Position numbers and translations under genes: made by a program | Shown here: piece by piece, positions 44,893 to 57,561 of the stretch | How the letters are laid out: each line of letters begins with the position of its first letter | Numbering within the stretch: the stretch's first letter is position 1 | Assembly: GCA_905183005.1 (NCBI GenBank) | Contig: CAJJDO010000004.1 | Location: forward strand, 565,764 to 629,763 | DNA from: Paramecium pentaurelia | Taxonomy: Eukaryota > Ciliophora > Oligohymenophorea > Peniculida > Parameciidae | DNA: 64,000 nucleotides | Direction: 5' to 3' | The notes under the pieces: model-generated | Databases searched by the model: none | The model's input: the letters and a program-made list of their open reading frames with translations, nothing else | What the model was told of the DNA's origin: nothing

Positions 44893-47800
44893 ATGGGAAA
44901 AGGTAAATAGAAAGTAGAATCATCAGAAGAGGAAGGTGGAAGTGATTATTAGAAGGATGACTTTGTGGTAGATTCAGATGAAGATATAGAAGAAGAGGCA
45001 TAAGAGAAGTAAAAATTAGGTTGATAATTTTAGTCATGACGATTCATATGATGCTGAATTGTCAGAGGATGATAAAATATTGATTGAAGACAATAAGAGA
45101 GTTTCAAAATTAGGAAGATTGTAGAAAATAGCAAAAGATGATGATGAACCAGAAATGGAGGATGCTCCTGCAGATCTATTTCAAGAGCCTTAATCTTAGG
45201 AGCCAATTGATGAGAATGAGTAAAATGAGTTAATAAATAAATTGTTTGATCCAAGTTAAAGAGAAGTGGCATTCTTGAACTAAAATGATGAGGAGATAAT
45301 TAAATAGGACGTGCCTGAATCGATCTAAATTACTTACATGAAAATGACTAATGGATAGATCATGTAAAATTCAAGAGAAGAAGCATCAGAATAGTAATTA
45401 AAATGGATTGGAGAAAAGATGTGTTCCCAGTTCGATTTAAAAAATCTTTCTGATGTTTTAGTTGGAATCAAACTAATTTTGGAGTTCTATAGAAAAGAGA
45501 ATTTAGATATAATGTACATCTATACTTATAAGCGTCATCTCATAACTTCAGCATTTCAATTAGAACATTATTGGAAAATAAGAGAACTTGATTATGAGTG
45601 GGAACACTTTAGTAATTTCAAGAATAGAATATCAAAATTGATTGACTCTATACCTGAAGGATATTTAATATAGAAGGAAACAGCCAACATGTATTTATAA
45701 AAGGCAAAAGAAATAGAGGATTTATAGAATTTGAAGGATTATATTGATTATATAATCATGAAACATAATTGCAAGAGAATTGTTTAATTAGAATAGGAAT
45801 TATAGAGAGAGAATTAGGAGAAATAATTATTAGGTTAAAGAATGAATTAAGATTAGACAATAGAATAGGAAAAAGAATATGTGAATTCCAAAATTGATAA
45901 TATTTAAAAGGAGTTGGATAATTTGAGTTTGAATGCAAAGAAGAAATCTGATACAAAAGAGAAAGCCATGAAAGAATATATAAAATAAAGAGTAGATGAA
46001 GCAGCATTGAAATTTTGTTATACTTCAGATGAATTCTTCATCAAATTATAAGGAAAGAGTGTATAAGTGGATAGAAAGATTATATAGGATTTGGAAGAAT
46101 TATGGAATCATTAAACAGAGGCTGCAGAATTTAGATCATAAGATTCAAGTTCTGAATATATCAAATTATTATAAAAATATTTGATGATGGAACTATATCA
46201 TCATCCCTTCATCAGAAATTTCATAAGTCAAATATATAGAGATCATTTACTTATTTCAACAGAACCTACTTAATTGGGTAATAGAGAAATAACAGCTGTA
46301 AGTTATTTCTTTCCAGTTAAGAGAATTAAACATAGATAATATAAATATATGGAAGATCAAACTTGGATGCAATGTCTTAGAGCAGAATAATTAGGATATA
46401 TCAAAATTAGTTTTACTATATCAAAAGATAAAGATCATAAAAAAGAAAAGTTTCCAAGAGATGATATAATGGTTTTATTATATGATAAATTTGTTAAAAT
46501 TGATGATTCATAGAAAGAATAAGAAAATATAATGAGATTTAGAGATCTAATTCTTAGAGGTATTTTATAAGAAATATGGTATCCTGTTTTAGAAAGATAA
46601 ATTAAATATAAATTGTAATCTCTCTCATCCAAACATATAGTAAGGATGTGTCAACAAAAATTCAAATAACTCATTAATAAACAACCTCATATAAGTGAAG
46701 TTGGAAATAATTAATAAATGTAATAAACTACTAATCCTGATGTCAAAATTATGTCTTTAGTTATTGGATAAGAATAGACAGATATAAAAGTACTTAAAGC
46801 TTATTCTCAAGATTGTTCAATTCAAAAAAAATATATTGGAATGTCTGTTATTGATTATAAAGGAGAATAACAAACTCTTCAAATTTTCAATTATTTAACC
46901 TAAGATGAAAGAAGAACTGATATGCTTGAATAAATTAGAAAAGAATAAGCATTATTAGATAATTTCTTTGAAAAATATAAACCAGATCTTGTAGTCATTT
47001 CATCTAATCATTCTGATTGTTTAAAATTAAGAGCTGATTTACGTAAGAAATATTAATAGACATCCTCTGTTTGGATTACTTTGGCAGATTCATAAATCTC
47101 AAGGATTTATAGTATGAGTGAAAAGAGTAATTTATAATTGCCTGAAATACCTCCCATTCTAAAGGAGGCTATTTCTTTGGCTAGATATAAACTAAATCCA
47201 ATGGCTGAAGTATTAAATCTATGGAATGATTCAATTGATAAAAATGGTTGTTTACATCTTAATTTACATCCACTTCAATCTATGGTTAGTCAATAAGTAT
47301 TACTTGATGCTTTAAAATAAACTGCCACTGAAATAGTCAATTAAGTTGGAGTTGATTTGGTTGATTGTACTTTACATAAACATTTGGCAGATTAAATGCA
47401 ATTCATTAATGGTTTAGGAAGAAGATAAGCCAAACATCTATTAACAATGGTCAAAGGTTTATTGAGTAAGAGTCTCTTTAATAATAATTATGAAGATGAA
47501 AGATTAATCTATTCTAAATTAGAATAAGATTAAAAAGAATATATCTAAATCTAAAGATAAGATATCCTAAAAACACAAATTTTAAAGAAAGTTGTATTCA
47601 AAAATGTTTAAGGATTTATTAAAATTTAGAGAGGCATTTAACCATTAGACATAACTAGAATGTAAATTAAAATGTATTCTGATGCTGTACATATAGCCAA
47701 ATGTGCTTTAGAAGTTGGAGGTAGAGATGATAGATAAAATACTATTGTTAGATAATTGATGAGTCAACCTTAAAAGATGGAAGAACTTTAATTGGAGGAC

Positions 47801-49442
47801 TGGGCAAAATAAAGAGAATAAAAAGATGGAAGTGAAAAGTTTACTTTAGTTGCTTAATTTATGAAAGAGGAATTAACAAATCCTTTCCTTTATAAATTTG
47901 ATACTGCAAATAAGGAAATGAGTAATTCTGAAATATTCTATGCAATTACTTAAGAGTCTCCTTACACTTTCCGTAAAAATAGTATTGTTCAAGGATAAAT
48001 TACTAAAAAAATAGAAGGTAAAGACAAGAGTAAAGACAGTGATAAACTATTAATAAAATTATCAGATAATGGTTTATGTGGTACCCTACGTAAAGAGGAT
48101 ATGTTATAATAAGAATTTGGAATTGGTTAAATTATTAAAGCTTATGTGAAAAGGATACCAGCTACAGAAAATAATAATAAAAATGATAGTTTGAATATCC
48201 TTATTATAGAATTATCATTGAAGCCTGATTGGTCACGATGGGATTAAGATTATCTAAAACCACCTAAATATGATCCATGGCCTTATTCCAATATTTCATA
48301 TGATGATTATTGTAATAAAGTTATACAAACCTTTGATTAAAGTAAATTCAAAGAGTTTGATTAACCAATCATTCCTTTAGATCAAATGCCTAATAAATAG
48401 AAATAACAATAGAAATTGATTCTAAGAAATATTAATCATCCTAAATTTAAATAAGTACTTCTCAAAGGAGCTCTTGAATATATTGAAAGCTAACCTGTTG
48501 GAGAATACATTATTAGACCTAATTAAAGACTTAAAGATCATTTAACAATCACATGGAAATTCCATGAAGGTGTTATTGCACATCTTTATGTTTAAGAATA
48601 AAAATCTGCCTAGAGTTATAAGCCTTAACTTTTTTTGAATGGTAAAACTTATGAATCTTTTGATGAAATCTTTGAAAACTATATTACTCCATGCAATCTT
48701 CATATGGAAGCTGCTGCAAACAATAAGAAATTCTATAATATTAAAATGGATCAAGTAGAAAAGAAGTTGAGAGAAGATAAGGAAAAAGATGAAGAAATTA
48801 TACCATATGGTTTTTGTGTTACTGAAAAGGCTCCACAATATATAGTTTTGATGTATATGAAATAGAAGAATAAAGTAGAAAAGGAATACATTAAAGTTAA
48901 ACCTGAAGGTCTTAGTTTTCACTCTGTAATGTAGAATAATCTCAAAGAATTAACCTTATGGTTTAAGAAAAACTTTAGAACCCAAGAATATAAAGATTAT
49001 GTTAAAAGAACAAAACCACCTATTCCTGAAACTAATGATAGATTAAATTAATTAAATTCATAATGGGAAGTTAAGAGGGAGAAAACTAAAGAAGAAAAAG
49101 TAAAGCATGAAGAATCATCTTGTAATTATATTTCTTATTATTATATAGATAATGTAATATGTTCCAAATGTAATAAGCGTGGTCATAATGCAAATGACTG
49201 TAGACAAATGAGAGATAAAGGAAGAAGTGGAGGAGGAGGAGATTCAAAAAGTATTTTATTAATTCTATAAATATATAGTGGGATGTCATAATTGTGGTTA
49301 AAATGGTCATATCAAAAAGAATTGTCCAAAATTAAATAATCCTAGAAGAGAAAGAAGTAATAGCAGAGAGCGAGAAAAGATGTCTACTAAAAAGAATCAA
49401 TTCTAAACAAAAGTAGAAGACACTCAATAAATGGACTGGTGA
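44893..49442 (+). CDS. SPT6: Transcription elongation factor SPT6 with zinc knuckles (1,498 aa)
   Basis: Histone chaperone and Pol II elongation factor. It has an acidic N-terminus (VDSDEDIEEEAQEK), a central helical core, a YqgF-like part, the HhH segment FINGLGRRQAKHLL near residue 825, an S1-like segment, and the tandem-SH2 region (GEYIIRPNQRLKDHLTITWK, CVTEKAPQYIVLMYMK). After that it carries two CCHC zinc knuckles (CSKCNKRGHNANDC and CHNCGQNGHIKKNC, about residues 1413-1465) and a basic SR-like tail. Introns: 45009-45033 and 49251-49278; the second lies between the knuckles. The knuckles are unusual for SPT6. Confidence 0.9.
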
Positions 49443-49618
49443 TTTAACATTATTAATAGAACATATATTAATTATTTTCCCTTTTTTTTATATATATATT
49501 TAACCTTTATTTCTTATTTTCAATAAATTTAGTACTTTAATCAATATGTGATTATCATCATATTGATAATATTCCTATCTAAAGAATTATAAAAAATGAA
49601 TATTATATTTAATAATTA

Positions 49619-51790
49619 ATGAGACCATAAACAGCTAAACCAAAATTGGCAACAAATGAATATACAAAAGAAATTGATTTCTTAAAACAATAAAAATTGA
49701 TAGCTTATGGGGGAGATCCATCAAATTTACCTTAGATATTTTAGAAAAATCCTGCCTTTCTAGTTTTGGATGAATTGCAAGCAGAACTTTTTAATGCAAG
49801 ATGTCACGATACAGGTGAAACTGTATCAATTGAAAGAGTATATTATATATAATATTTAGGCAAAAATCTTTAAAGAGGAGTTCAATAAGATCAATTCAAA
49901 GAAATTTCCTGATGTATTGAATTTATATTCGATGAGATTAGGAGTTACAACTTTGATTGCCTTAGCAAATTAAAAGCCTATCTAAACAACAATCAATCTA
50001 GCAGATAATACATTAGGTGATTATGCAGTTCATGCCATAAAAACATTATTAGCTAACTCCCAAATAAAAAATCTTAATTTAGCTTCTAATATGATAAGTC
50101 ATATAGGATTAGGATAGATCATAGATGACCTCTGCAAGAATCAAACATTAAAATCTTTAGATTTGGGAGTTTTAGATGGTAGTATTAGAAAGAATGCTCT
50201 TGGCTTTGAAGGAGCAAAACATATAGCATAGTTATTATTGTCAAATAAAAAGATAGAAACATTAAAACTGTAAGATAATGTTATAACTACTGCTGGAGGA
50301 GAATTTATTGGTTAAGCATTGAAAACTAATTAGAGCATTAAACATTTAAAGATAGCAGAAAATGATTTGAAAATAGCAGGAATTGAAACTATTTTAATAA
50401 ATGGATAAAATTTAGAATCTTTAGATTTATCTAAGAATAATATTAGACCAACAATTAAATTTTAGGAGTATTTGATGAATAATAGAATATTAAAGAGATT
50501 AAATTTAGAATTTAATGATTTAGGTCCAAAAGGAGTAGAATACTTAGCAAATGGAATAATATAACAGTAATCTGGATTAATTTCATTAAATATAAGAGGA
50601 AATTAAATTAGAGATGAAGGACTTTAGGTTTTATCAGCTGCTATATACGAAAGTGAATCTTTATAAGAATTAGATATATCTTTAAATGACATTACACCTG
50701 ATGGAATAAGATATTTAGCAGATGTGTTACCAAATAGTCAGATTAAAATCCTAAATTTATCAAAAAATTTATTGGGTGATGAATCAATGATTATGTTATG
50801 TAATAATAGGATAATGGAGAAATTGGATGTATCATCAAGTAGAGTTGCAGATTAAGGGGTATGTAATGAAAATGAATAAATTAGTTTATGACATTTATAA
50901 CATTCATAGGAGAATCAACAAATTTCACTCATTTGAAGGCTAATGATAATTATATAAGTGAAAAAGTTGAAAAGCTGATTTTGGAGATTATAGAGAAGAA
51001 TTAAGTTATAATTGATTTATAAGTAACAGGAAATAGATTATCATTGTGTTGTTTGAATAGAATTCAAAAGATATTGCATAGGAATTAAAAGATATTAGAA
51101 GAAAAAGAGCCAAGTAAGATTAGGACTGAAATATACAGATTGAAATATGAATAGAAAAAGATATAAATAGCAAAAGATAAGTTGTCATAATAAGAGAAGG
51201 AGATATTATAAATTGAAGATAAGAAATCATAAGTTATAGTAGAAATGGAGAGAATTAAATAATAAGAATAAAGTAAAAGAGCAGGATTGTAAGAGAGAAT
51301 TACTGATTTATTAAATTAAATAGAGAAGAAGAAGAAGATAATAGAAGATAAATAGGCGGACTTTGAGAGATCAAAATAATTAAAATAACAAGAATTAGAT
51401 ACTTAGAAGAATGATTATTAAGTTGTATATTAGAAAAGGAAGGAGTTGGAATAGGAGTATGAGAGATTATAAAAAGAATTGGATACTCAAGAATAAAAAT
51501 TTAAAGATGAATAATAAAAATTAGAAGATGCAATAGCAGATAAAAAAGCCAAAGGTGAGGAGATTGAGAAATAGACTGCATAATTGAGAGAAGAGTTGAT
51601 GAAGCTTTAGAAATAATAATTTGAATAGAATAATTAAGCTGAGAAGGAATAATAGATATAGTAATAGCAATAAGTGATTAATGAAAAAGAAGAGAAGGCT
51701 GAGAATGAGAAATAACCTGATTAACAGGATTAAAATGCTGAGAAGTTGAAACCTAAGAAATCCACAAAGAAAGGGAAAAAGAAGAAATGA
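49619..51790 (+). CDS. Leucine-rich-repeat plus coiled-coil protein (707 aa)
   Basis: Residues about 80-410 form RNI-type leucine-rich repeats (NLNLASNMISHIGLG, SLDLSKNNIRPTI, RLNLEFNDLGPKGVEYLANG, ELDISLNDITPDGIRYLAD). Residues about 450-690 are a long Lys/Glu/Gln coiled coil ending in a poly-Lys tail (KPKKSTKKGKKKK). Introns at 49838-49859 and 50859-50884. Similar LRR-coiled-coil proteins sit in axonemes and basal bodies, but that role is only inferred. It follows SPT6 on the same strand after 176 nt. Confidence 0.85.
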
Positions 51791-52116
51791 ATACTTATTT
51801 ATTATATAAATTATGCAAATCTCATAGCTTATTAATATTTAATAAATTGTACTGAGGTATTTATAAGCTTACAGTTATTACAACATGAAAAAATAAATAA
51901 ATTAAATTTCACATAATCTATATTCAATAGAAATACTAATATTTATAATTTGTAAATAAATCATTATAGTTTAATATATTCAATAAATGTATGAATTATT
52001 ACTCTATATAGAAATAAAAAGATAATTATAATAATTTATATTATAAATCAATTGAAAAGTTTTAAAAAGAAATCATAATAAACATACTATATGTATAATT
52101 TTGTTATTTATAATAA
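51791..52116. other. Convergent spacer, no gene seen
   Basis: About 325 nt of A+T-rich sequence between the LRR gene and the GILT gene ends; no exon recognised. Confidence 0.5.
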
Positions 52117-52802
52117 TCAATCACTTCTGGTAGTGCAAGCATCAATTTTTTGTCCTTTATAATTGTTGCAAGCCCATTAAACTAGATCTTCCAAAATAAG
52201 ATTTTCATCTGTCACACTATGTCTCTTATTTGTGGTAATCCAAGGAACATATTAATGTGCTGGTTAAAGACCATCAGTTTCTTCAGCTGCTGCTAAATGT
52301 AGTTTGTAACCTTAGTCACCCTTAATATTTAAATAAATAATACAGTAGCACATTCTTTGACAGCAGTTCCTGAAATACCAAAATCAGCTGCACAGAGACT
52401 TGCAGCTTCGTCAAAACGAGTGTTTGTATAAGGCTTGAATATTCTTCTGTCAATACAGATAGCCCATTAAGCTTATAATATTTCGTTGTTGGTAGGGTAT
52501 TTGGATGCCAATATGCTCTGGCCACATAATTAAACATAATTTCCATAGCATTCCACAGATCCATGTTGACATGTGAATTACCATTTACCTGTGGCTTAAT
52601 TATATACTCTTTTAACATTTCCATATGGTACTACTCTAATGTGAACCATTTATTCAATGTCTGGTGTATCAACTGCCTCAGTCAAAGAATTTAGGAGAAA
52701 CACCATGCAATCAGGGCATAATGACTCTGTATATATATCAACTGATAATCTGCTTTAACAAAAGGCTATTGTAAAAAGGAGTGCTAATCCTAAAATTTTC
52801 AT
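52117..52802 (-). CDS. GILT-family lysosomal thiol reductase (220 aa)
   Basis: Signal peptide MKILGLALLFTIAFC, then the thioredoxin-like active site LCPDC (residues 29-32 CPDC). The exact GILT signature CQHGSVECYGNYVQLC (CQHGX2ECX2NX4C) follows. More cysteines and a YVPWITTN segment come near the end. GILT enzymes reduce disulfides in acidic compartments, here plausibly food vacuoles. One 23-nt intron at 52321-52343 ends AAG and is required to keep the conserved reading. Length is typical of the family. Confidence 0.95.
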
Positions 52803-52865
52803 TATTATAATAATGACGCAATCGTGAATTTCATACTTTGATTATTATTTTGTTCGTTAAATAAA

Positions 52866-53558
52866 ATGCAATCAATATTAAGTTAATGTGCTACACTTGA
52901 TGAGGAATTTGTAATTTTGGTTCCAATCATTGAAACTATGATTGAGGAATTGTCAGTGGTAAGTAGAGAATTTGTTAGTTCTAAATTGGAATTTCTTAAA
53001 AAATACTCAACTTCTCTTAAATCAAGCCAGATAGATGCTCGAATTCATCGAAACCAACAGATTCGAAACCTCATTGAATATGTAAAAATGCATAGACAAT
53101 CTAAAACTAAGTCAGTAAGTTAGATTTATACAACTTCTAAGAAGAGATAGAAATTTCATACTGACTCTGGATGTTATCCTGTCTAAAAGTGCTATTCAAT
53201 ATCTTGCTCAACTCTATAAACTACAGAATTCAATGCAATTTCACCTCAGTAGAAGAACAAATATATTACTACAAAAATACTTAAGCAACTTATTACTAAA
53301 TAGAAAAAACATTAATAAAAAGCTAGTGAATAAATATTTAGATTAATCAGTAAATGTATGAATTTGATATCTGAAAATCCACATTAATTCCCACAGTACT
53401 CAATCTTGTTAGAAGAGTATAAAGCTATAAAGAAAAATAATTCTTGTTTAGAATAAAAATTGAATTTGGAAGAAAAATCCTAATAAGTTAAAGATAATAT
53501 CAAGAAATTAATACAAAGTTAAGAATCATTCAAATCTTACTTAAATTCAATCATTTGA
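52866..53558 (+). CDS. Helical protein of unknown function (230 aa)
   Basis: Starts MQSILSQCATLDEEFVILVP; helical throughout, basic in the middle (HRNQQIRNLIEYVKMHRQSK), with a predicted coiled coil near the end. No introns needed. Just downstream, in another frame, ISELEESEFSELLYIPDY reads to a TGA at 53633. It could be a lost C-terminal exon, but no GT...AG pair of normal size joins it. It is divergent from GILT with 63 nt between starts. No family recognised. Confidence 0.65.
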
Positions 53559-54320
53559 TTATTTATTATAATAACTCAATTTCAGAACTTGAAGAATCAG
53601 AATTCTCTGAATTACTATATATTCCTGATTATTGATTCTCCTTATTTTCTCACTCTTATTTTAATTTATTTTTTGTCTTTCACATTTATTAAAATCAACT
53701 AATATTTATTTTACCAATAATATTAAAAAAAACATATTAAATACTCATAGTTAATTGAAATTTAATAATTCATCAAGATCTTAATTAGATGTTAGTTAGT
53801 CTATCTATTATTATAATTAATAATCATTTTTATAAGTTTCTAATATCTAATCTTAATCTGATTATTTAGTTTAAATATGAAATAAAAAATACTATTGATT
53901 TCATGATAGAGCCGAATATTTGTTTATGTAAACAATCTAATAGCTTACCATAATTCAATTAAATTAATTTTAATTTTTTTATTTCTTTTATTTCTTTATA
54001 ATTTGCAGTTTTTTTGGTTTATTATATTATAGTAATATTGAACTATTAAAATATTAATTTATATTTCTTAGATTATTTATAAAATATCGCAATTTAAAGA
54101 AGGATCATAATTATCATAATCGATTATCTGATATTTAGATAAAGAATATTTGTATTAATTTACTATATCAATAAATCCATTATTTTATGAATAATTGAAA
54201 TAAAAATATAATAAAATAAGAAGTAATTGTAATCAGCAAATAGCAAACGATAGAGCTATCAGAACTGAAGAAATACTACTTGATAAATCTATTACTAATG
54301 TACTATGAATAGAGAAAAAC
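53559..54320. other. Intergenic; possible stray C-terminal exon at 53583-53635
   Basis: Apart from the short acidic exon-like segment noted for the preceding gene, this is A+T-rich sequence without recognisable coding potential between convergent genes. Confidence 0.45.
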
Positions 54321-54969
54321 TCATTTCTTCTTTTATTCGATCTTTTTAATATAAAATTCTAGTTCCTTTCCTTCAAGAATATAACCATCGGCTCTACCAG
54401 ATTGTCCTGGTCTTGATGTAACTCTGACTAAAAGTCTTTGATTTTAGAATTATTCAGCAACTAAATTATCAATAACTCTATCTTTCAATCTGGCTTCTAG
54501 TTTCTTTTTTAATGAATTTGATTTCTTAACTTCTTAAGTTGCTGGTTAGTCCTAATTATAATTTAATAATTTTTACCTTCTTTTAAGTCTTTTTAGCTCC
54601 CAAATCAATATTGTATTTCTTTAAATAAAATTATTTAAATGGTGTAGCATCAACTTATACAATAGCACCTTTAGTTAATGTTTTTGTTCTGACTAATTCA
54701 TTATTTGATGGATGATAAACAACTTCAACAATCTTTCCTTTTTTTGCAACACCTTCACTACCCCATGAGAAGTTTCCATCTGATAAACGAAGAGCTCTGA
54801 ATTTAAAGTTTCCTCCTCTAACTCTCAATCTTCTAACTCTCTTTTCACCAGATACTAATTTAGTCATTGCAGCTTGTCTTCCTTTCTCAAAAGCTCTCTT
54901 CTTTTTATGAATTGGCATACGACCACCTGTAAGTCTTCTTTTGTGTCTACTATCTCTTGAAATACCCAT
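54321..54969 (-). CDS. RPS8: Ribosomal protein eS8 (207 aa)
   Basis: The cytosolic small-subunit protein eS8: starts MGISRDSRHKRRLTGGRMPI, continues KKRAFEKGRQAAMTKL, VRGGNFKFRALRLSDGNFSW, VVYHPSNNELVRTKTLTKGA, and ends SRPGQSGRADGYILEGKELE plus a basic tail. Length matches eukaryotic eS8. One 25-nt intron at 54552-54576. The genome-typical Gln codons (TAA) appear at non-conserved sites. Divergent from the next gene, 68 nt between starts. Confidence 0.97.
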
Positions 54970-55037
54970 GAATAATAAAAAAAGATTTTATTTAATTTCA
55001 AATAACCACACATATACGCTTATTTAATATAATTATT

Positions 55038-56029
55038 ATGAAACAGAATATGGCACATACTTATTAAATAATGGATCGAATAGGTTTCATCAAGAATATG
55101 ATATCCACTCATTAAAAAAAACTCATTACTGAACCCAAAAGAAGTTCATCCTATTTAGAAACATCTTAAACTGAAGTTGTTAGACGAAGTAGAGATTCAT
55201 TTCATAAATAATAAAGTCATTTAAATGAAACATCTACTTCTGATTATTTTAGTATACAAGAAAACACCAATCTCAGATTGTTAAGAGAAGAGCTCAAAAT
55301 TACCAAAAGTTTATTAGATAAGCGATCTATTGAGTTGAATTAATTATTGTAAGATAATTAAGGAAATAAATCTGATATAATCAAATTGAAAGAGGAGAAT
55401 GAAGAATTAAAATATCAATTAAAGAAGGTCATAAGAGAAAAAGATGATTATTAGGAAGAATTGGCATTTAAGTTAAAGAAGATAGATTCGTTGAATGAAG
55501 AAATTTAAAGATTAGAGAAATCTTAAAATTAAATGATATGTGATTTAAAAGAAGCAAGAGAAGCAATGTAAAATATCAGACAATATGAGAATGAAATCAA
55601 ACAAAAAGAAAAATAAGTATAAATCTACATTTAATAAATTAGCTGTTAAATGATTGGCAAAAACTTGAAAAAGACAAACTTCTTCTTAAAGAAAGATAAT
55701 CTTAATTACTTATACTTTAAGAATAGTTATAAATCGAAGTTGAAAATATTCAATCTCTAAAAAATAGAATTACTTAGTAAGAGAAAAAAATAGTTAATGT
55801 TTAATAAGAGAAATAAAATTAATTAAAAGAAAAAGAGTAATAATTATAGATGAAAGAGAAAATCATCTCATTTAAAGAACTAAAAGTAGAAAAAGAAGAG
55901 AAGTTAAAAGATGAAGTTGATCAAAAATTATTAATTTTAGAAATGAATGAAGATTTATGGAAAAAAAGGGTCTAAGCAGAATTTACTAAAATTAAAGAAG
56001 TCCAATAAAAACTCAAAATAATTAAATGA
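55038..56029 (+). CDS. Coiled-coil protein (321 aa)
   Basis: Two in-frame ATGs at 55038 and 55050; I take the first. About 90 residues of Ser/Thr-rich N-terminus precede a coiled coil running almost to the end (LRLLREELKITKSLLDKRSI, KVEKEEKLKDEVDQKLLILE). One 26-nt intron at 55617-55642. Possibly a cortical or ciliary scaffold; no family recognised. Confidence 0.75.
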
Positions 56030-56264
56030 CAATTCCATTAACTAAAAATTTTGAAAATTTTAAACTTCAAATTGTATTTATTATTCATTATCATTCTTCC
56101 CATTTAATAAAGCTTGTTTATATTTGGTATTCCCTTTAAAAAAATTATAAATTTTATTTAGATTTATCATTTTTTTCTAATTAACCAAAAATTCCCTTGA
56201 AAATTATTTTCAGGAAAAAGTAGTTTAAAAATATGTTCCCCTAGCACCTAAAAATATTAATTAA

Positions 56265-56807
56265 ATGAAATACATTCCATTAACATAACACTTTTAAACA
56301 GTTGCTATGCTCTATGAAAAATGTGCTGATCTTTCTTCTTAAATTGATTCACTTCAATCTCAAATTTAAAATAATAATGGATAAATAGAAAATGAAGAAG
56401 TTCAAAAACAACCTTAAATTATCTAAGAACCAACTTCAAAAGTTCCAGAAAAGTAGTATCCCCAACCATAAATTGATAAAGATTCATAATAAAATGCTTA
56501 AATAGAGGAGGAAAAATAGAATTAAGATAAAAGTATATTGAAAATTGGAAAATCAATTGAAAAATCAATTAAGATGAAAGTCTCCTTAACTTGTGATCAT
56601 TGTAACAAAATTTTCTAAACTGAAAGACAGTATAAAAAACATAGATATGGTATTAAATATAGAGGTTCAAAGGATAAATCAAAGAAAAAATCTTAGATAG
56701 ATCAACATTCAAATAATTAAAGTGAATTAAAAGAGATAATGGAAGAAATTGACAAAAAGGAATCAGCAAATTAAAACTCCTTTGAAACATTTCAAATACT
56801 TCTTTGA
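56265..56807 (+). CDS. C2H2 zinc-finger protein (180 aa or longer)
   Basis: A single C2H2-like finger in the second half (LTCDHCNKIFQTERQYKKHR), preceded by a Gln/Glu/Pro-rich region and followed by a basic K/S stretch. The frame upstream of the first ATG also looks coding (KYVPLAPKNINQMKYIPLTQ), so the real start is probably in an upstream exon I cannot place (56030-56264). A nucleic-acid-binding role is inferred from the finger only. Confidence 0.55.
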
Positions 56808-56949
56808 TTTGAAAAAAAAAATATAAATAATCAAAATATTATATAATAATTATGATTTTTTGGAAAAAAGGAAAAAAAAAGTCCTTTTATGTCTCTTTTT
56901 AGTCTCTTTTGGATTTTCAAAGAATTTTTTATTATATATTTAATATAAA

Positions 56950-57402
56950 ATGTCTGAAATTTAATAACAAATGCCACATAGTTCTAAATTAGATTAAGAA
57001 TCAGCCACTAATGCTAAAAATCATTTGTTGTTAGTTAATGTAATAAATCTTGTGTAAGTAAAAGAATGTTACAGAGTTATCTAATGAATTACTATAAAGC
57101 TACAAGCATGAGATTGATCAATTAAAATAGGAGTTACATTTGATGAAGCAAAGGATAACAAATAACAATGAAGAAATTAAGAATACCACTTAACCAACTC
57201 TAGATGCAATGCTAAGAGATTTGAGATAAGTAATAATTAATTAATCTAGGCAATTAATACATAAAAAGATGAGAATTCTAAATTGTAAAGTTAAATCACA
57301 GAATTGAAAAAAGAAAAAAGTCAAATCTAGTAGTTGATAATAGCAGCAACATAAAAGGTAGCAGAACTTGAACATTAAGTAGGAAATTATACATCTGCTT
57401 GA
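56950..57402 (+). CDS. Small coiled-coil protein (135 aa)
   Basis: Introns at 57040-57064 (25 nt, ends AAG) and 57230-57249 (20 nt) give one frame; unspliced it hits TGA twice. Short Gln/Ser-rich start (MSEIQQQMPHSSKLDQES), then two coiled-coil helices (NELLQSYKHEIDQLKQELHL, KLQSQITELKKEKSQIQQLI). No family recognised. Confidence 0.65.
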
Positions 57403-57435
57403 TATTTATTATTAAATATAAGTTATTATCTTAGA

Positions 57436-57440
<5 letters not shown>

Positions 57441-57468
<28 letters not shown>
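57441..57468. repeat. (AT)14 microsatellite
   Basis: A perfect AT dinucleotide run in the spacer between two plus-strand genes. Confidence 0.95.
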
Positions 57469-57471
<3 letters not shown>

Positions 57472-57561
57472 AATATCATTATGAAAAGAGATTCAATATA
57501 TAAAATAATACATCAAGCTAATCAAATTTTTAATAATTTTTATTTTAATAACCATAATAGA

